Source of the DNA: Gibbsiella quercinecans | GTDB lineage: Bacteria; Pseudomonadota; Gammaproteobacteria; Enterobacterales; Enterobacteriaceae | NCBI RefSeq assembly: GCF_002291425.1 | Contig: NZ_CP014136.1 | Location: 3,782,001-3,846,000 of the forward strand | Direction of reading: 5' to 3' | Length of the DNA stretch: 64,000 nucleotides | Shown: positions 50,312-59,082 of the stretch, piece after piece | Layout: each line of letters opens with the position of its first letter | Numbering within the stretch: position 1 is the stretch's first letter | Notes under the pieces: generated by a model | What the model was told of the DNA's origin: nothing | The model's input: only the letters and a program-made list of their open reading frames with translations | Database searches by the model: none | Translations under genes and position numbers: made by a program

Positions 50312-51142
50312 ATGAAAAAATTGTCTGCTTTGCTTCACGCTGTTGCGCTGTCCGGGCTGTTGGTTAGCACGGGATCTTTCGCCGCCGCCTGTAGCGCGCC
50401 AGCCGGCGCGCAGCTGATCGTTCCCGGTCAGTTAAATATGTCCACTAACCCGACGCTGCCGCCTTTGCAGTTTGTTGATAACACTGGCCAACTGAAGGGG
50501 ATGCGTATCGAGCTGGGCAAAGAGATCGCGAAGAGGCTATGCCTTGAACCGAACTATATTCGTATCGAGTTTTCCGCCATGGTGCCGGGGCTGCAGGGCG
50601 GCCGCTGGGACATGATCAATACCGGCATTTTCTTTACGCCGGAACGCGCCAAAATCATGTGGATGATCCCGTATGAAAATCAGTCAGTGGGCCTGTCGAC
50701 GATCCCGGACAACCCAGCCGGTATCAGCAAGCCTGAGGATCTGGCAGGTAAGCGCGTGGGCGTGGAGATCGGCGGTTTTGAAGAAAAAGCGATCCGCCGT
50801 GTCAGCGCTGAGCTGCAGGCTAAAAAGCTCAAGCCGATTGAGATCCTCACCTTTGATAACTTCGCCATCGCTTTTCAGGCGTTACGCGCCGGCCAAGTGG
50901 ACGCAGTGATCAGCCTGGATGCTGTGGCCAATGAATACCAGCGGCAGGGACAGTTTCGCCAGGTGATTTCCGGCCTGGAGCCAACGCCGGTTTCTCTTGC
51001 GTTCCGCGATCGCGCCCTGGCGGAGGCCACGGCGAAAGTCCTAAACGAGATGCGTGCCGATGGCAGCCTGGATGCCCTGTTTAAACGCTTTAATGCGCAA
51101 ACGACGTCCGGAACTTTTACCGTTCACGGCCCTTCCTTGTAA
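50312..51142 (+). CDS. ABC transporter substrate-binding protein, family 3
   Basis: 276 residues from the ATG at 50312 (GGGGAAA upstream). Signal peptide with core LLHAVALSGLLVSTGSFA; mature part begins ACSAPAGAQLIVPG and includes GMRIELGKEIAKRLC and the ligand-site MVPGLQGGRWDMINTGIF. It binds the cluster's substrate, probably an amino-acid-like or cyclic compound, in the periplasm. Followed at 23 bp by the permease gene. Confidence 0.88.
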   Translation: MKKLSALLHAVALSGLLVSTGSFAAACSAPAGAQLIVPGQLNMSTNPTLPPLQFVDNTGQLKGMRIELGKEIAKRLCLEPNYIRIEFSAMVPGLQGGRWDMINTGIFFTPERAKIMWMIPYENQSVGLSTIPDNPAGISKPEDLAGKRVGVEIGGFEEKAIRRVSAELQAKKLKPIEILTFDNFAIAFQALRAGQVDAVISLDAVANEYQRQGQFRQVISGLEPTPVSLAFRDRALAEATAKVLNEMRADGSLDALFKRFNAQTTSGTFTVHGPSL

Positions 51143-51165
51143 CTGCCTTACGGGAGAGATGAGCA

Positions 51166-51912
51166 ATGAATCACGGCTGGAGCTGGGCAGGCTACTTCGA
51201 GTACCTGTTCAATCATTATTTAATGATGGGTGTTGTTTATACCATCTGTCTTACCCTGGTGGGGATGCTCGGAGGCCTACTGCTGGGTGCGTTAGTCGCT
51301 TTCTCCCGCCTCTCCCCGATAGTCTGGTTGAGCCAGACGGCCAAATTCTATACATGGATATTCCGCGGCACGCCGTTGCTGGTGCAGTTAATCATCATCT
51401 ATACCGGCCTGCCGCAGATAGGTATTCGCTTTACCGTTGTGGAGGCGGTGCTGATTGGCCTGATTCTGAACGAGGCCGCTTATCTGGCCGAGATTATCCG
51501 CGGCGGCGTGCAGGCGGTCCCGCGTGGCCAGATCAACGCGGCGAAAGCGCTGGGGTTCGGCGGTGTAGGCGTGCTGCGCTACGTCATCTTTCCCCAGACG
51601 ATGCGGCTGATCCTGCCGTCTCTTGGCAACAGTTTCAACGGCTTGCTGAAAACTACCTCGATTGCCTCGGTGATCTCGATGGAAGAGCTGCTGCGCCGTA
51701 CGCAGATGCTGATTCAGGAAAAGTTTATGGTGCTGGAGCTGTTTATGGTGGCCGCCACCTATTACCTGATTCTGACCACGCTGTGGGATCTGATACAGCG
51801 CCGCATTGAGCGACATTACGCTAACGCTTACCGCAGCGAGCATACGCCGAAGGACGAAAAGGCCGGGGCGGCGATCGGCGCCGGCAACAAATTAAATAAC
51901 GAGACGCGCTAA
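51166..51912 (+). CDS. Polar amino acid ABC transporter permease
   Basis: 248 residues with about five membrane helices. The HisMQ-type motif is visible in RGTPLLVQLIIIYTGLP and AAYLAEIIRGGVQAVPRGQI, and the EAA loop in AAKALGFGGVGVLRYVIFPQ. Only one permease gene is present, so a homodimer is expected. It overlaps the hydantoinase ATG by 1 base. Confidence 0.9.
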   Translation: MNHGWSWAGYFEYLFNHYLMMGVVYTICLTLVGMLGGLLLGALVAFSRLSPIVWLSQTAKFYTWIFRGTPLLVQLIIIYTGLPQIGIRFTVVEAVLIGLILNEAAYLAEIIRGGVQAVPRGQINAAKALGFGGVGVLRYVIFPQTMRLILPSLGNSFNGLLKTTSIASVISMEELLRRTQMLIQEKFMVLELFMVAATYYLILTTLWDLIQRRIERHYANAYRSEHTPKDEKAGAAIGAGNKLNNETR

Positions 51913-53330
51913 TGAAAGCATATGATCTGATCATCCGCCGGGCCGACATCGTAACTGCGGCGGATCGCTTTACCGGCGATATCGGTATTCATCAGGGGCG
52001 GATTGTCGCCATTGGCGAACGGCTTGATCCGGCTCTGGCGGAACAGACCATTGACGCGGCGGGGCGGATGGTGACGCCGGGCGGGGTAGACGCGCATTGT
52101 CATCTCGATCAGCCTTCGGCCGACGGCTCTGTCGGTTCCGACGACTTTCTCACTGGCACCCGCTCGGCCGCTTGCGGCGGCACCACCACAGTGATCCCGT
52201 TCGCCATGCAGTTTAAGGGGCAAAGCCTGGATGACGCGGTGGCCGATTACCATCGGCGTGCCGACGGTAAGGCCTGTATCGACTATGCCTTCCACCTGAT
52301 CATCAGCGACGCCGCGCCCGACGTGGTGAATGAACAACTGCCACGCATGGTGGCGTCTGGCTATAGCTCATTTAAAATTTACATGACCTATGACGCGCTG
52401 AAACTCAGAGATCGCGACATTCTTGACGTGCTGGACGCATCGCGCAAACTGGGGGCGCTTAGCATGATCCACGCGGAGAACGACGACTGCATCAGTTGGC
52501 TGACTGAACGTCTGTTAAAGCAGGGTAAGAGCGCGCCGCGTTTCCATGCCGTTGCGCATAGCGCGATCGGCGAGAGGGAGGCGACGCACCGGGCGATTTC
52601 GCTGGCCGAACTGGTCGATGTACCGATTTTACTGGTGCACGTCTCCAGCCGCTCTGCGCTGGAGCAGATCTATTGGGCGCGTGGCAAGGGGCTGAATATT
52701 TTCTCTGAAACCTGTCCACAGTATCTGTTCCTGACCGCGGAAGATCTGGGGATCGACGATCATTTCCACGGCGCGAAATGTATCTGCAGCCCGCCACCTC
52801 GCGATACCGACAGCCAAAACGCGATCTGGACCGGGCTGACCAACGGCACCTTTAGCATTTTTTCGTCCGATCATTCGCCCTATAACTATGACGATCCGCA
52901 CGGCAAGAAACTGCATGGCGATAACGCCTCGTTCGATCGGGTGCCCAACGGTATTCCGGGGCTGGAAACGCGTATGCCGTTATTGATGAGCGAAGGGGTG
53001 CTGAGCGGCAGGCTGACGCCGCAGCGGTTTGTCGAGCTGACCGCGACGGCGCCCGCAAAGTTGTACGGGCTGTATCCGCAGAAGGGTACGCTGTCGATCG
53101 GCGCCGATGCGGATATTGTTATCTGGGATACACAGAGCGATAAAACGATCCGCCATGCGGATCTGCATTCGGCTGCCGATTACACGCCGTATGAGGGTAA
53201 GGCGCTGCGCGCCTGGCCATCGATCACGCTGGCGCGCGGCAAAGTAGTATGGGCCGATGGGGCTTTTTGTGGCCAGGCGGGCGACGGGCGCTTTTTACCC
53301 TGCGCGGCGCCTTTCCCTCCGGCCATATAA
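51912..53330 (+). CDS. Dihydropyrimidinase/D-hydantoinase-like cyclic amidohydrolase
   Basis: 472 residues, the usual length of the hydantoinase/dihydropyrimidinase family. The metal motif GVDAHCHLDQP (HxH), the carboxylated-Lys region SSFKIYMTY, His residues in MIHAEN and VHVSS, and the metal Asp in SSDHSPYNYDD are all present. It opens cyclic amides such as hydantoins, dihydropyrimidines or related rings. In this cluster it would feed the M20 enzyme and then the dehydrogenase. Last structural gene before gntR; a 49-bp gap follows. Confidence 0.88.
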   Translation: MKAYDLIIRRADIVTAADRFTGDIGIHQGRIVAIGERLDPALAEQTIDAAGRMVTPGGVDAHCHLDQPSADGSVGSDDFLTGTRSAACGGTTTVIPFAMQFKGQSLDDAVADYHRRADGKACIDYAFHLIISDAAPDVVNEQLPRMVASGYSSFKIYMTYDALKLRDRDILDVLDASRKLGALSMIHAENDDCISWLTERLLKQGKSAPRFHAVAHSAIGEREATHRAISLAELVDVPILLVHVSSRSALEQIYWARGKGLNIFSETCPQYLFLTAEDLGIDDHFHGAKCICSPPPRDTDSQNAIWTGLTNGTFSIFSSDHSPYNYDDPHGKKLHGDNASFDRVPNGIPGLETRMPLLMSEGVLSGRLTPQRFVELTATAPAKLYGLYPQKGTLSIGADADIVIWDTQSDKTIRHADLHSAADYTPYEGKALRAWPSITLARGKVVWADGAFCGQAGDGRFLPCAAPFPPAI

Positions 53331-53379
53331 TTCGTTACACTTAGGCCCTTACTTTTATGGACACAGGTAAACATGTTCC

Positions 53380-54066
53380 ATGTCAGACTATCAGGATCAC
53401 GTGCTTGCCGCGATTATGGCGGCTAAGCCACTTTATCTGAAATCAGCCAGTCTTTCCGAGCAGGTTTACCTGCTGCTGCGGGAGTTGATTCTGGAAAGGA
53501 AAATTCCGGGCAGCAGCGAGATGTCTGAATCGCGGCTGGCTGATGAATTGCAGGTATCGCGCACGCCGATGCGTGAAGCATTGGTCCGACTGGCGGGCGA
53601 GAATCTGCTGGTGAGGCGTGGCGCTCGCTCTTATGCGGTGCGTTCCGTGGATATTAAAGAATATCTGGACACCATGGCGCTGCGCGAGGTGCTGGAGTGC
53701 GAGGCGGTAAACCGCGCGGTAGAGCGTATCGACCTGGACGAACTCGGCCAGTATGCCAGCGAACTGCAGGCGTTGATGTCTGGCGAGCATGAGGAACATG
53801 TATACTGGCGCTTTGATGACCGGCTGCACAATTTTATCGCCGAATCCTCAGGCAATAAAGTGTTGGTGCAAATGCTGGAAAAGCTGCGTATTAATGTGCG
53901 GCTGTTTCGCCTGCACAGCCCGCTGCATCGCCAGAGTGAAAATCATGTCGAGCATCAGGATATTATTTATTACCTGACTCAGCGCGATGCGGTAAAAAGC
54001 GTCGAGGCGATGAGAATGCATATTAGTAAATTGCGTAACGACGTGATTGTTTCTTTATCCGGCTAA
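53380..54066 (+). CDS. GntR-family regulator, FadR-type (FCD domain)
   Basis: 228 residues: winged HTH at about 20-85 (LREL and SRLADELQVSRTPMREALV) and an all-helical FCD ligand-binding domain at about 95-215 (RFDDRLHNFIAESSGN). FadR/VanR types respond to small acids. It closes the catabolic cluster, and the 38-bp palindrome at 49311-49348 is its natural candidate operator. Confidence 0.9.
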   Translation: MSDYQDHVLAAIMAAKPLYLKSASLSEQVYLLLRELILERKIPGSSEMSESRLADELQVSRTPMREALVRLAGENLLVRRGARSYAVRSVDIKEYLDTMALREVLECEAVNRAVERIDLDELGQYASELQALMSGEHEEHVYWRFDDRLHNFIAESSGNKVLVQMLEKLRINVRLFRLHSPLHRQSENHVEHQDIIYYLTQRDAVKSVEAMRMHISKLRNDVIVSLSG

Positions 54067-54230
54067 TTTTTACCAGTAATAAAAATATATACTCTAAATA
54101 ATTTGGGGGGCAGAAAAATCTGCCGGCCGGGATTTCAGCGCTGCTGGTTGTTGAGGCCACGTCGCGGGCCATATAATTAAGTGCAGCCGACGTACGGTAA
54201 GTGTCAAGATAGTTGGCACCCCCGGTTAAT

Positions 54231-55235
54231 TTAGGCTGCCTGTTTTTCCCGCTCTGGATTCAACATTACCTCGCCTATCGGTTGCCAGTTCCGTGTCCTG
54301 CCAGACCAGCGTTCAGGTCGTTGCGCTTTTGCCATCTGGTACACGTCATCCCGCTTCTTCAGCACCGTGCCATCTTCACCACGGTGCCGTTGGCCTGGCG
54401 TTACATACCTGATGCCGCTATGTCGATGCGTTTCGTTATACCACCGGGTAAAACTCTCTACCCATTCACGCGCATCATCTAACTTGTCGAACCCCGATGA
54501 CGGCCACTGCGGCACATATTTCAGCGTCCTGAACAGCGACTCCACATAGGCATTATCGTTACTGACCCTTGGCCGGCTGTGAGATGGCGTTATTGCCAAC
54601 TCATGCAGCTTCATCTGCAACGTCTGTGACTTCATCGCCGCCCCATTATCCGCATGCAGCACCGGCGGACATTGCCAGCATCCTTCCCGACGTACCGTGC
54701 GCTGTATCAGGGCGGCTGCCTGCTCGCCACTTTCTGCTTCATGCACTTCATATCCCACGATTTTTCGGCTGAAGAGGTCTTCCACCAGATACAGGTAAAA
54801 CCAGCGTCCCTTCACGGTTGACGGGAGCCATGTGATATCCCATGTCCACACCTGATTCGGCCCACTGGCCTGCCAGGTCGTTGCCGGGGTGACTTTCTGT
54901 GCCGCTCGCTGTCGTCCCCTGCGATGCGCTTCTCCATGCCGACGCAGCACACGGTAGAAGGTTGATTCACTCGCCAGATAAATCCCGTTATCAGCCAGCT
55001 CCGGCACGATTTGTGACGGGGGCAGGCTGGCATACGCGGGTTGATGGCACACCGCCAGTATCTGTTGCTCTTCTTGCGCACTTAGCCGGTTCGCCGGCGA
55101 GGGTCTGACTGAGCTGGCACGCTTGTCCTCCATCGAGATTTGCCAACGCCGCCACGTCCGCTCACTTAATCCGGCTTCAGTGAGCGACACCGACAACCGA
55201 GCGCCTGACACCATCGCTTCGCGCACATAACCCAC
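54231..55235 (-). CDS. IS3-family transposase orfB (DDE integrase core)
   Basis: 334 residues from a GTG at 55235, and the frame stays open further upstream, into orfA, so a frameshift fusion is possible. It has an integrase-type rve core: VWTWDITWLPS (first Asp), HADNGAAM (second Asp) and a later Glu region in RVSNDNAYVESLFRTLKYVP. The C-terminus ends NPEREKQAA near the left inverted repeat. Intact-looking. Confidence 0.88.
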   Translation of the reverse strand: MGYVREAMVSGARLSVSLTEAGLSERTWRRWQISMEDKRASSVRPSPANRLSAQEEQQILAVCHQPAYASLPPSQIVPELADNGIYLASESTFYRVLRRHGEAHRRGRQRAAQKVTPATTWQASGPNQVWTWDITWLPSTVKGRWFYLYLVEDLFSRKIVGYEVHEAESGEQAAALIQRTVRREGCWQCPPVLHADNGAAMKSQTLQMKLHELAITPSHSRPRVSNDNAYVESLFRTLKYVPQWPSSGFDKLDDAREWVESFTRWYNETHRHSGIRYVTPGQRHRGEDGTVLKKRDDVYQMAKAQRPERWSGRTRNWQPIGEVMLNPEREKQAA

Positions 55236-55261
55236 CAGGACCTGTCGCTCTGTGCCGGATG

Positions 55262-55765
55262 TCAGTCGTCCTCGTCGGTTTCCCCGTAGAAGTCCCGCAA
55301 CTGCTTTCGGAGCACCAGTATCGCTGCCGCCTCCGCCAGCGCCTTTTCCTTACGAACCAGTTCGCGTTTCAGTTGCTTGACTTCTTTCTGGCTTTGTCTG
55401 AGCGCGGCTTTATCATTAGGCGAAGATACCTGCAAAAATCCTTGTTTCCACTGACTAATCTGCTCAGGATAAATCCCTTTCTTACGGCAGTATTGCGCCA
55501 GTTCCGCTTCACTGAGTGTGGCGGTTTCGATAATCACTGCCAGCCGGGCATCGGCTGACCATTGGTCTGTGGTTTTGTCTGCACCCGGCACCGGTATTCC
55601 CTCTGTTTTCGCCTTGTTACGCCAGTTATAGAGGGTAGCTTCTGATATCCCTTCCATCTGTGCAACTGCGGTGACGGTCATGTTGTAGGGCGGCAGTAAT
55701 TTAGCCAGTGCGGCTGATTTACGTTCTGGTGAAATACGTTTCACGATCGGGTCCCATCTTGTCAT
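55262..55765 (-). CDS. IS3-family orfA, helix-turn-helix protein
   Basis: 167 residues from the ATG at 55765 (MTRWDPIVKRISPERKSAAL); the longer frame to 55915 runs across the inverted repeat and is rejected. It contains a MerR/HTH-like head (VAQMEGISEATLYNWRNKAK), a second helical HTH (YCRKKGIYPEQISQWKQGF) and a Lys/Glu-rich leucine-zipper tail. It would bind the IS ends and pair with orfB. Confidence 0.85.
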   Translation of the reverse strand: MTRWDPIVKRISPERKSAALAKLLPPYNMTVTAVAQMEGISEATLYNWRNKAKTEGIPVPGADKTTDQWSADARLAVIIETATLSEAELAQYCRKKGIYPEQISQWKQGFLQVSSPNDKAALRQSQKEVKQLKRELVRKEKALAEAAAILVLRKQLRDFYGETDEDD

Positions 55766-55801
55766 TAGTGTTTTCGATAGGGGGTGCCATCTATCCTGAC
55801 A

Positions 55802-56116
55802 GAGGGGGCGTATCTGCAGCCTGAAATATGGTGATATACCAAAAACAATTCGCGTTGCAGGAGGGCAGCGGTGCAGAGAGCTATCAGGATAAGCCGGGTA
55901 ACCAAGCCAACACACCTGAAACTTGCAGCATGACCAATATATTATGATTAACTAAATATCCGCTATGCCTGCGAAGAGTGGATGTGGCTTTTGGCCCTGA
56001 TGACGAATTCCTTCCTTTCCGATATCGTTCCACTGCGTTTCTTCAGGCAAAGTGTTGAATATTTGCGGCCGCTGACTGTTTTATACTCATTCTTGAGCCT
56101 TCACAGGGGTAAATGA
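55802..56116. other. Gap with degenerate ERIC-like remnant
   Basis: 315 bp between the IS and the first island ORF. 55831-55940 repeats the ERIC ends in altered form: ATATACCAAAAACAATTCG on the left, CCAACACACCTG and ACTTGCAGCATGA on the right, with the central part diverged. AT content rises from here on. The short piece at 54085-54111 left of the IS, TATACTCTAAATAATTTGGG, is a possible second partial ERIC end. No gene is seen. Confidence 0.5.
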
Positions 56117-56398
56117 ATGGATGAAGGGCACATGATTGGTTTTAGCGCAATCTCTTCAGTTTCATACAGTGGTACATTCAGCAGTACAGTAGACACTCAG
56201 GCTGAAAGCCTGCCCTGGCATCGGTTTAGTTCTCCTCTGATCGATTGGTTGAAAAGAGTTGGCGCAAAACATGTGCATCTAATGACAGAGCTGCCGCCGG
56301 AATGCTTGGTAGCAGCTACGGGCTGTAGCAGTTACGCCAGCGATAAGGCCGCCACCGCATTTAGCAGGCACAAAACAGCCCGCGCTGGGGGAAGTTGA
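56117..56398 (+). CDS. Small hypothetical protein, 93 residues
   Basis: Open frame from the ATG at 56117 (CAGGGGTAA nearby), or from a second ATG at 56132 with AAGGGC before it. Sequence begins MDEGHMIGFSAISSVSYSGT; the middle SPLIDWLKRVGAKHVHLMTE looks folded and the C-terminus is basic. I do not recognise it. A hairpin with a T-run follows at 56457-56482, which supports a real transcript. It faces the CBASS operon convergently. Confidence 0.45.
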   Translation: MDEGHMIGFSAISSVSYSGTFSSTVDTQAESLPWHRFSSPLIDWLKRVGAKHVHLMTELPPECLVAATGCSSYASDKAATAFSRHKTARAGGS

Positions 56399-56456
56399 AT
56401 TTATTCCCTATTATTTTGATTATATGGCTTATTCATGATTTGATTTTTGTTTTATG

Positions 56457-56482
56457 GGCCCAAGTGTGGGCCTAAAAATTTT
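56457..56482 (+). terminator. Short hairpin plus T-run after the 56117 ORF
   Basis: GGCCCA and TGGGCC pair around AGTG, followed by TAAAAATTTTTTG. The stem is short but GC-rich. Confidence 0.5.
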
Positions 56483-56666
56483 TTGCTTGCTTAAAGTAGA
56501 TGCTGTGGGACTCATTTTTGACATGAGTAGCAAAATATTTTCAACCGAGGAATCGAATTATGTGTTTTTAGCCATAGTGACCTGCTCCCAATTGATTAAC
56601 ATACGGTAGTGTTTGTAATATCTGCTTCTGGCACTCAGTTGCCTGCAAGAGTTCCATCAGGCGGCT

Positions 56667-56783
56667 ATGAGCGATAAGCAGACCTATCATTATGGTGTGT
56701 TTATCAACGGGGAGCAGGTCAGGATGACCCCGTCCGAATTCGCCGAGAAATCTGCCGGTTGCCAGAATAAGCAACCAACCTGA
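56667..56783 (+). CDS. Possible 38-codon ORF or gene remnant
   Basis: ATG at 56667 reads MSDKQTYHYGVFINGEQVRM and on to a TGA at 56781-56783. The frame is open back to 56619 without a start, so it may be the tail of a lost gene. No clear ribosome site. The remaining part of 56399-56879 holds the terminator above and the tandem repeat below. Confidence 0.25.
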   Translation: MSDKQTYHYGVFINGEQVRMTPSEFAEKSAGCQNKQPT

Positions 56784-56882
56784 AGCCGGTTATTCCTGAT
56801 TATGTATGGATCATATTCGGGGTCAGGGTCATGAAGCCGGTTATTCCTGATTATGCATGGATCATATTCGTGGCCAGGGTCA
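56781..56882. repeat. 51-bp tandem direct repeat at the cap3 3' end
   Basis: Two adjoining 51-bp units, 56781-56831 and 56832-56882, share TGAAGCCGGTTATTCCTGAT and the rest with only a few differences, for example GTATGG against GCATGG. The second unit ends on the cap3 stop codon (56880-56882), and the first ends on the same triplet. Confidence 0.8.
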
Positions 56883-57356
56883 TAACAAAGTTATTTCTGA
56901 TTCGCTTTTCGTTCCATTTGGGAGATAGGTGTGAGCAGTTATAATTAGCTCACCTTTCGAACCTGATTTGACAATGACAAGGACCGCGAAGTTTGCTCCA
57001 ACATTTTTATCCTGAACAATTTGAAGCATGGACCTGTCGTCCTTACTGCTGGGGTACGGTTCAAAAGATGGGTGGGAGTGCCATTCACCGATATAGTTAA
57101 ATATCTGATAATTATGGCCTGTTTCGTTAAAAAATTTACTGAACCCACTGATTGCTTCTTCAAGCCGTCTGACAAAGTAGGCAAATGCACCACAACGATG
57201 TACTGTCATTTCGCGTACTATAAATTCATTGGGTCCAATATGTTCCCCCATTAAAACCCCACCAATTTCGCGGCGTCCGGCTTTAGATAGAGCGTCCATT
57301 ATCACTGCCTGTTGTTCAGCCGGAAGAATCAGGTTCAGCACGTTCCTCTCCTTCAT
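56880..57356 (-). CDS. cap3: CBASS Cap3-like JAMM/MPN isopeptidase
   Basis: 158 residues of the JAB1/MPN metalloprotease family. The zinc motif is complete: E38 in GGVLMGEH, then H93-S-H95 and S103xxD106 in EWHSHPSFEPYPSSKDD. Cap3 removes the conjugate that Cap2 places on the cyclic-nucleotide synthase, tuning the type II CBASS response. The start at 57356 overlaps the cap2 end by 41 nt; a later start is possible. Last gene of the operon, ending in the 51-bp tandem repeat. Confidence 0.85.
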   Translation of the reverse strand: MKERNVLNLILPAEQQAVIMDALSKAGRREIGGVLMGEHIGPNEFIVREMTVHRCGAFAYFVRRLEEAISGFSKFFNETGHNYQIFNYIGEWHSHPSFEPYPSSKDDRSMLQIVQDKNVGANFAVLVIVKSGSKGELIITAHTYLPNGTKSESEITLL

Positions 57357-59082
57357 AAATTTTCAGTATTGCTTGTAGGGCAGCTAAACGATCCTCTTCA
57401 CTGACGCTTGTGTCATCGGTATCCCACCCAGCACCAGACACATGGACTGGGTGCGTGTCAAAAGGTTGCTCAAAAATCCACTCACAGCGCATGCCGAGTA
57501 AATATAGAGAGTAAGGGAATACGCTGGGGTCTCTTGATAATGCTGTATCAATAGCAAGCCTGGTTAGCGCTGTAGCGATAAATCCAACATCACTGTCATA
57601 TGCGGTCAGAGGCTGTTCTTCACTGCCATCGTAATTTTGGGCGCTATCAAAAGGTGCTTTAGGAAGAGTTGATAGATGACTATAAAATGCATCGCGAACG
57701 GCCAAAGGGTTTGGGTCATAACCCGGACGGGAACGAGCAATCATTCCCCCGTACCCTCCTGCAAAAATTTCCCCCCAACACAGCGGAATCTTATAGCGTT
57801 TCGCAAGAGCGGACAGCTGAAGAAAAACCTCAGGGTTTGCCGTTGCGTCAATAAGCAGATCGCATTTGGAGAGTTCATTAAGGATGGAAGCCATAAATAC
57901 CGAGGACTCTTGTCCCGCCAGACGAATAATACTTGCATCGACTTCAATGCCCGCAGAAATCAGTGAAAGTGCACTTTTTACGCCTTCTACCTTATGTTCG
58001 CCAACATGATTCCAGTACAGCTCGTGACGTACCATATTGCTGGTAGCCAGGTAATCATCATCAACTAACAAAAATCGCTTTATTCCTGACCGGGCAAGTG
58101 AAGTTGCGATTTTACTACCCATTGAGCCCAGGCCAATGATTCCTACTCTGATCTTCGTCAGTCGTTGTGATTCCTCTGATAACCTAAGCTCTGTGGATGA
58201 AGGAAAAATAATACTGAATTCGTGTATAGTGGGTTCATCACTAGAGGTAAGGTAAAAAGTTCTCACTGATGATCCATCTCTACCTAGTAACGCTATCGTT
58301 CTGGCCTTGTACTTATTATCTTCCTGAACCAGAATGTCTTCTGTATCAAAGCCCTCATCTGATATCGCCTGAATTAAATCTTCTCCAGATTTAATTTTCA
58401 ATCTCAAATCAAATCCTTCACTTTTGAACACCCACCCTTCTCCGGAAAGTGAAAGTAAGTAAGTTAATGCCCCAAGACTTTGTGGAACGTCTTCGACGTT
58501 TTTGAAATTATTCTCTGCATCGGAAATCTGAGTGATGAATGTAACAGCCTTATCAGAACTGAACAGGGTTGCCGTTTTTAAACTGGCTCTGGATAGAGGA
58601 GGAAGATTACTCCAAGTTTCCATGATATCGGTGGTTAGTATTAAGCGCCAGGTCGAACTCCGCAAAATCTGGCCTTCTGTTAAACGATGTGCTGAGGGAA
58701 CTGAATTTGGTAGTTCGGGATGCTGCTCTGTGTTCAGCAACTCAAAGGCACTGAGCACCATATCCGCCCCAGTTACGTCAGGCTGCCAGTTATCTGCTCG
58801 CCATTGCAGACACAATGACCCCCCTTCACCATATTGGTGGTTTGACCATCTCTCGGAACTATCTCTGGGACGGATATAGGGTGGAGAATCTGGAAACGAG
58901 TCCGGATAAGTCATTCTCCCTTCATAAACGCGACCATGAATAGTCATGTTTATTTCTACTGACAACTTACCATCGCCCTTAAAGCGCAAAGCTATGTTTA
59001 GCCACTCTTGCTCACTCTCAAGGCGTTTGAGCTCCTCCTGCTCACGCAAAAAGCGCGCAGGATTCTCCAGTAACCAATTCAT
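57316..59082 (-). CDS. cap2: CBASS Cap2-like E2-E1 ubiquitin-transfer fusion
   Basis: 588 residues: an N-terminal E2-like domain (about 1-160) with likely catalytic C91 in GSLCLQWRADNW, a linker or dimer region, and a ThiF/E1 adenylation domain (about 305-570) with GLGSMG at 317-322 and VDDDYLATSNMVRHEL. C533 (LGMRCEWIF) is the best-placed candidate for the E1 cysteine; C435 is another. Cap2 conjugates the C-terminus of the CD-NTase to target molecules and primes it. Its ATG shares one base with the synthase stop (TGATG). Confidence 0.88.
   Translation of the reverse strand: MNWLLENPARFLREQEELKRLESEQEWLNIALRFKGDGKLSVEINMTIHGRVYEGRMTYPDSFPDSPPYIRPRDSSERWSNHQYGEGGSLCLQWRADNWQPDVTGADMVLSAFELLNTEQHPELPNSVPSAHRLTEGQILRSSTWRLILTTDIMETWSNLPPLSRASLKTATLFSSDKAVTFITQISDAENNFKNVEDVPQSLGALTYLLSLSGEGWVFKSEGFDLRLKIKSGEDLIQAISDEGFDTEDILVQEDNKYKARTIALLGRDGSSVRTFYLTSSDEPTIHEFSIIFPSSTELRLSEESQRLTKIRVGIIGLGSMGSKIATSLARSGIKRFLLVDDDYLATSNMVRHELYWNHVGEHKVEGVKSALSLISAGIEVDASIIRLAGQESSVFMASILNELSKCDLLIDATANPEVFLQLSALAKRYKIPLCWGEIFAGGYGGMIARSRPGYDPNPLAVRDAFYSHLSTLPKAPFDSAQNYDGSEEQPLTAYDSDVGFIATALTRLAIDTALSRDPSVFPYSLYLLGMRCEWIFEQPFDTHPVHVSGAGWDTDDTSVSEEDRLAALQAILKIYEGEERAEPDSSG

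Larger units (their letters stand above)
54202..55801 (-). mobile_element. IS3-family insertion sequence, 1600 bp
   Basis: 22-bp terminal inverted repeats at 54202-54223 and 55780-55801 differ at only two positions (ends TGTCAAGATAGTTGGCACC and, reversed, TGTCAGGATAGATGGCACC). Between them are orfA and orfB on the minus strand in different frames. Flanks give no convincing target duplication (taag on the left, gagg on the right), so an old or rearranged insertion is possible. It sits between the catabolic cluster and the CBASS region. Confidence 0.9.

Noticed and set aside
54195-55810. Target-site duplication of the IS3-type element
   Set aside because: Bases next to the two inverted repeats do not match beyond one position.
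56568-56774. Minus-strand 68-codon ORF before the 51-bp repeat
   Set aside because: No ribosome site or recognisable family, and it is antisense to an equally weak ORF.
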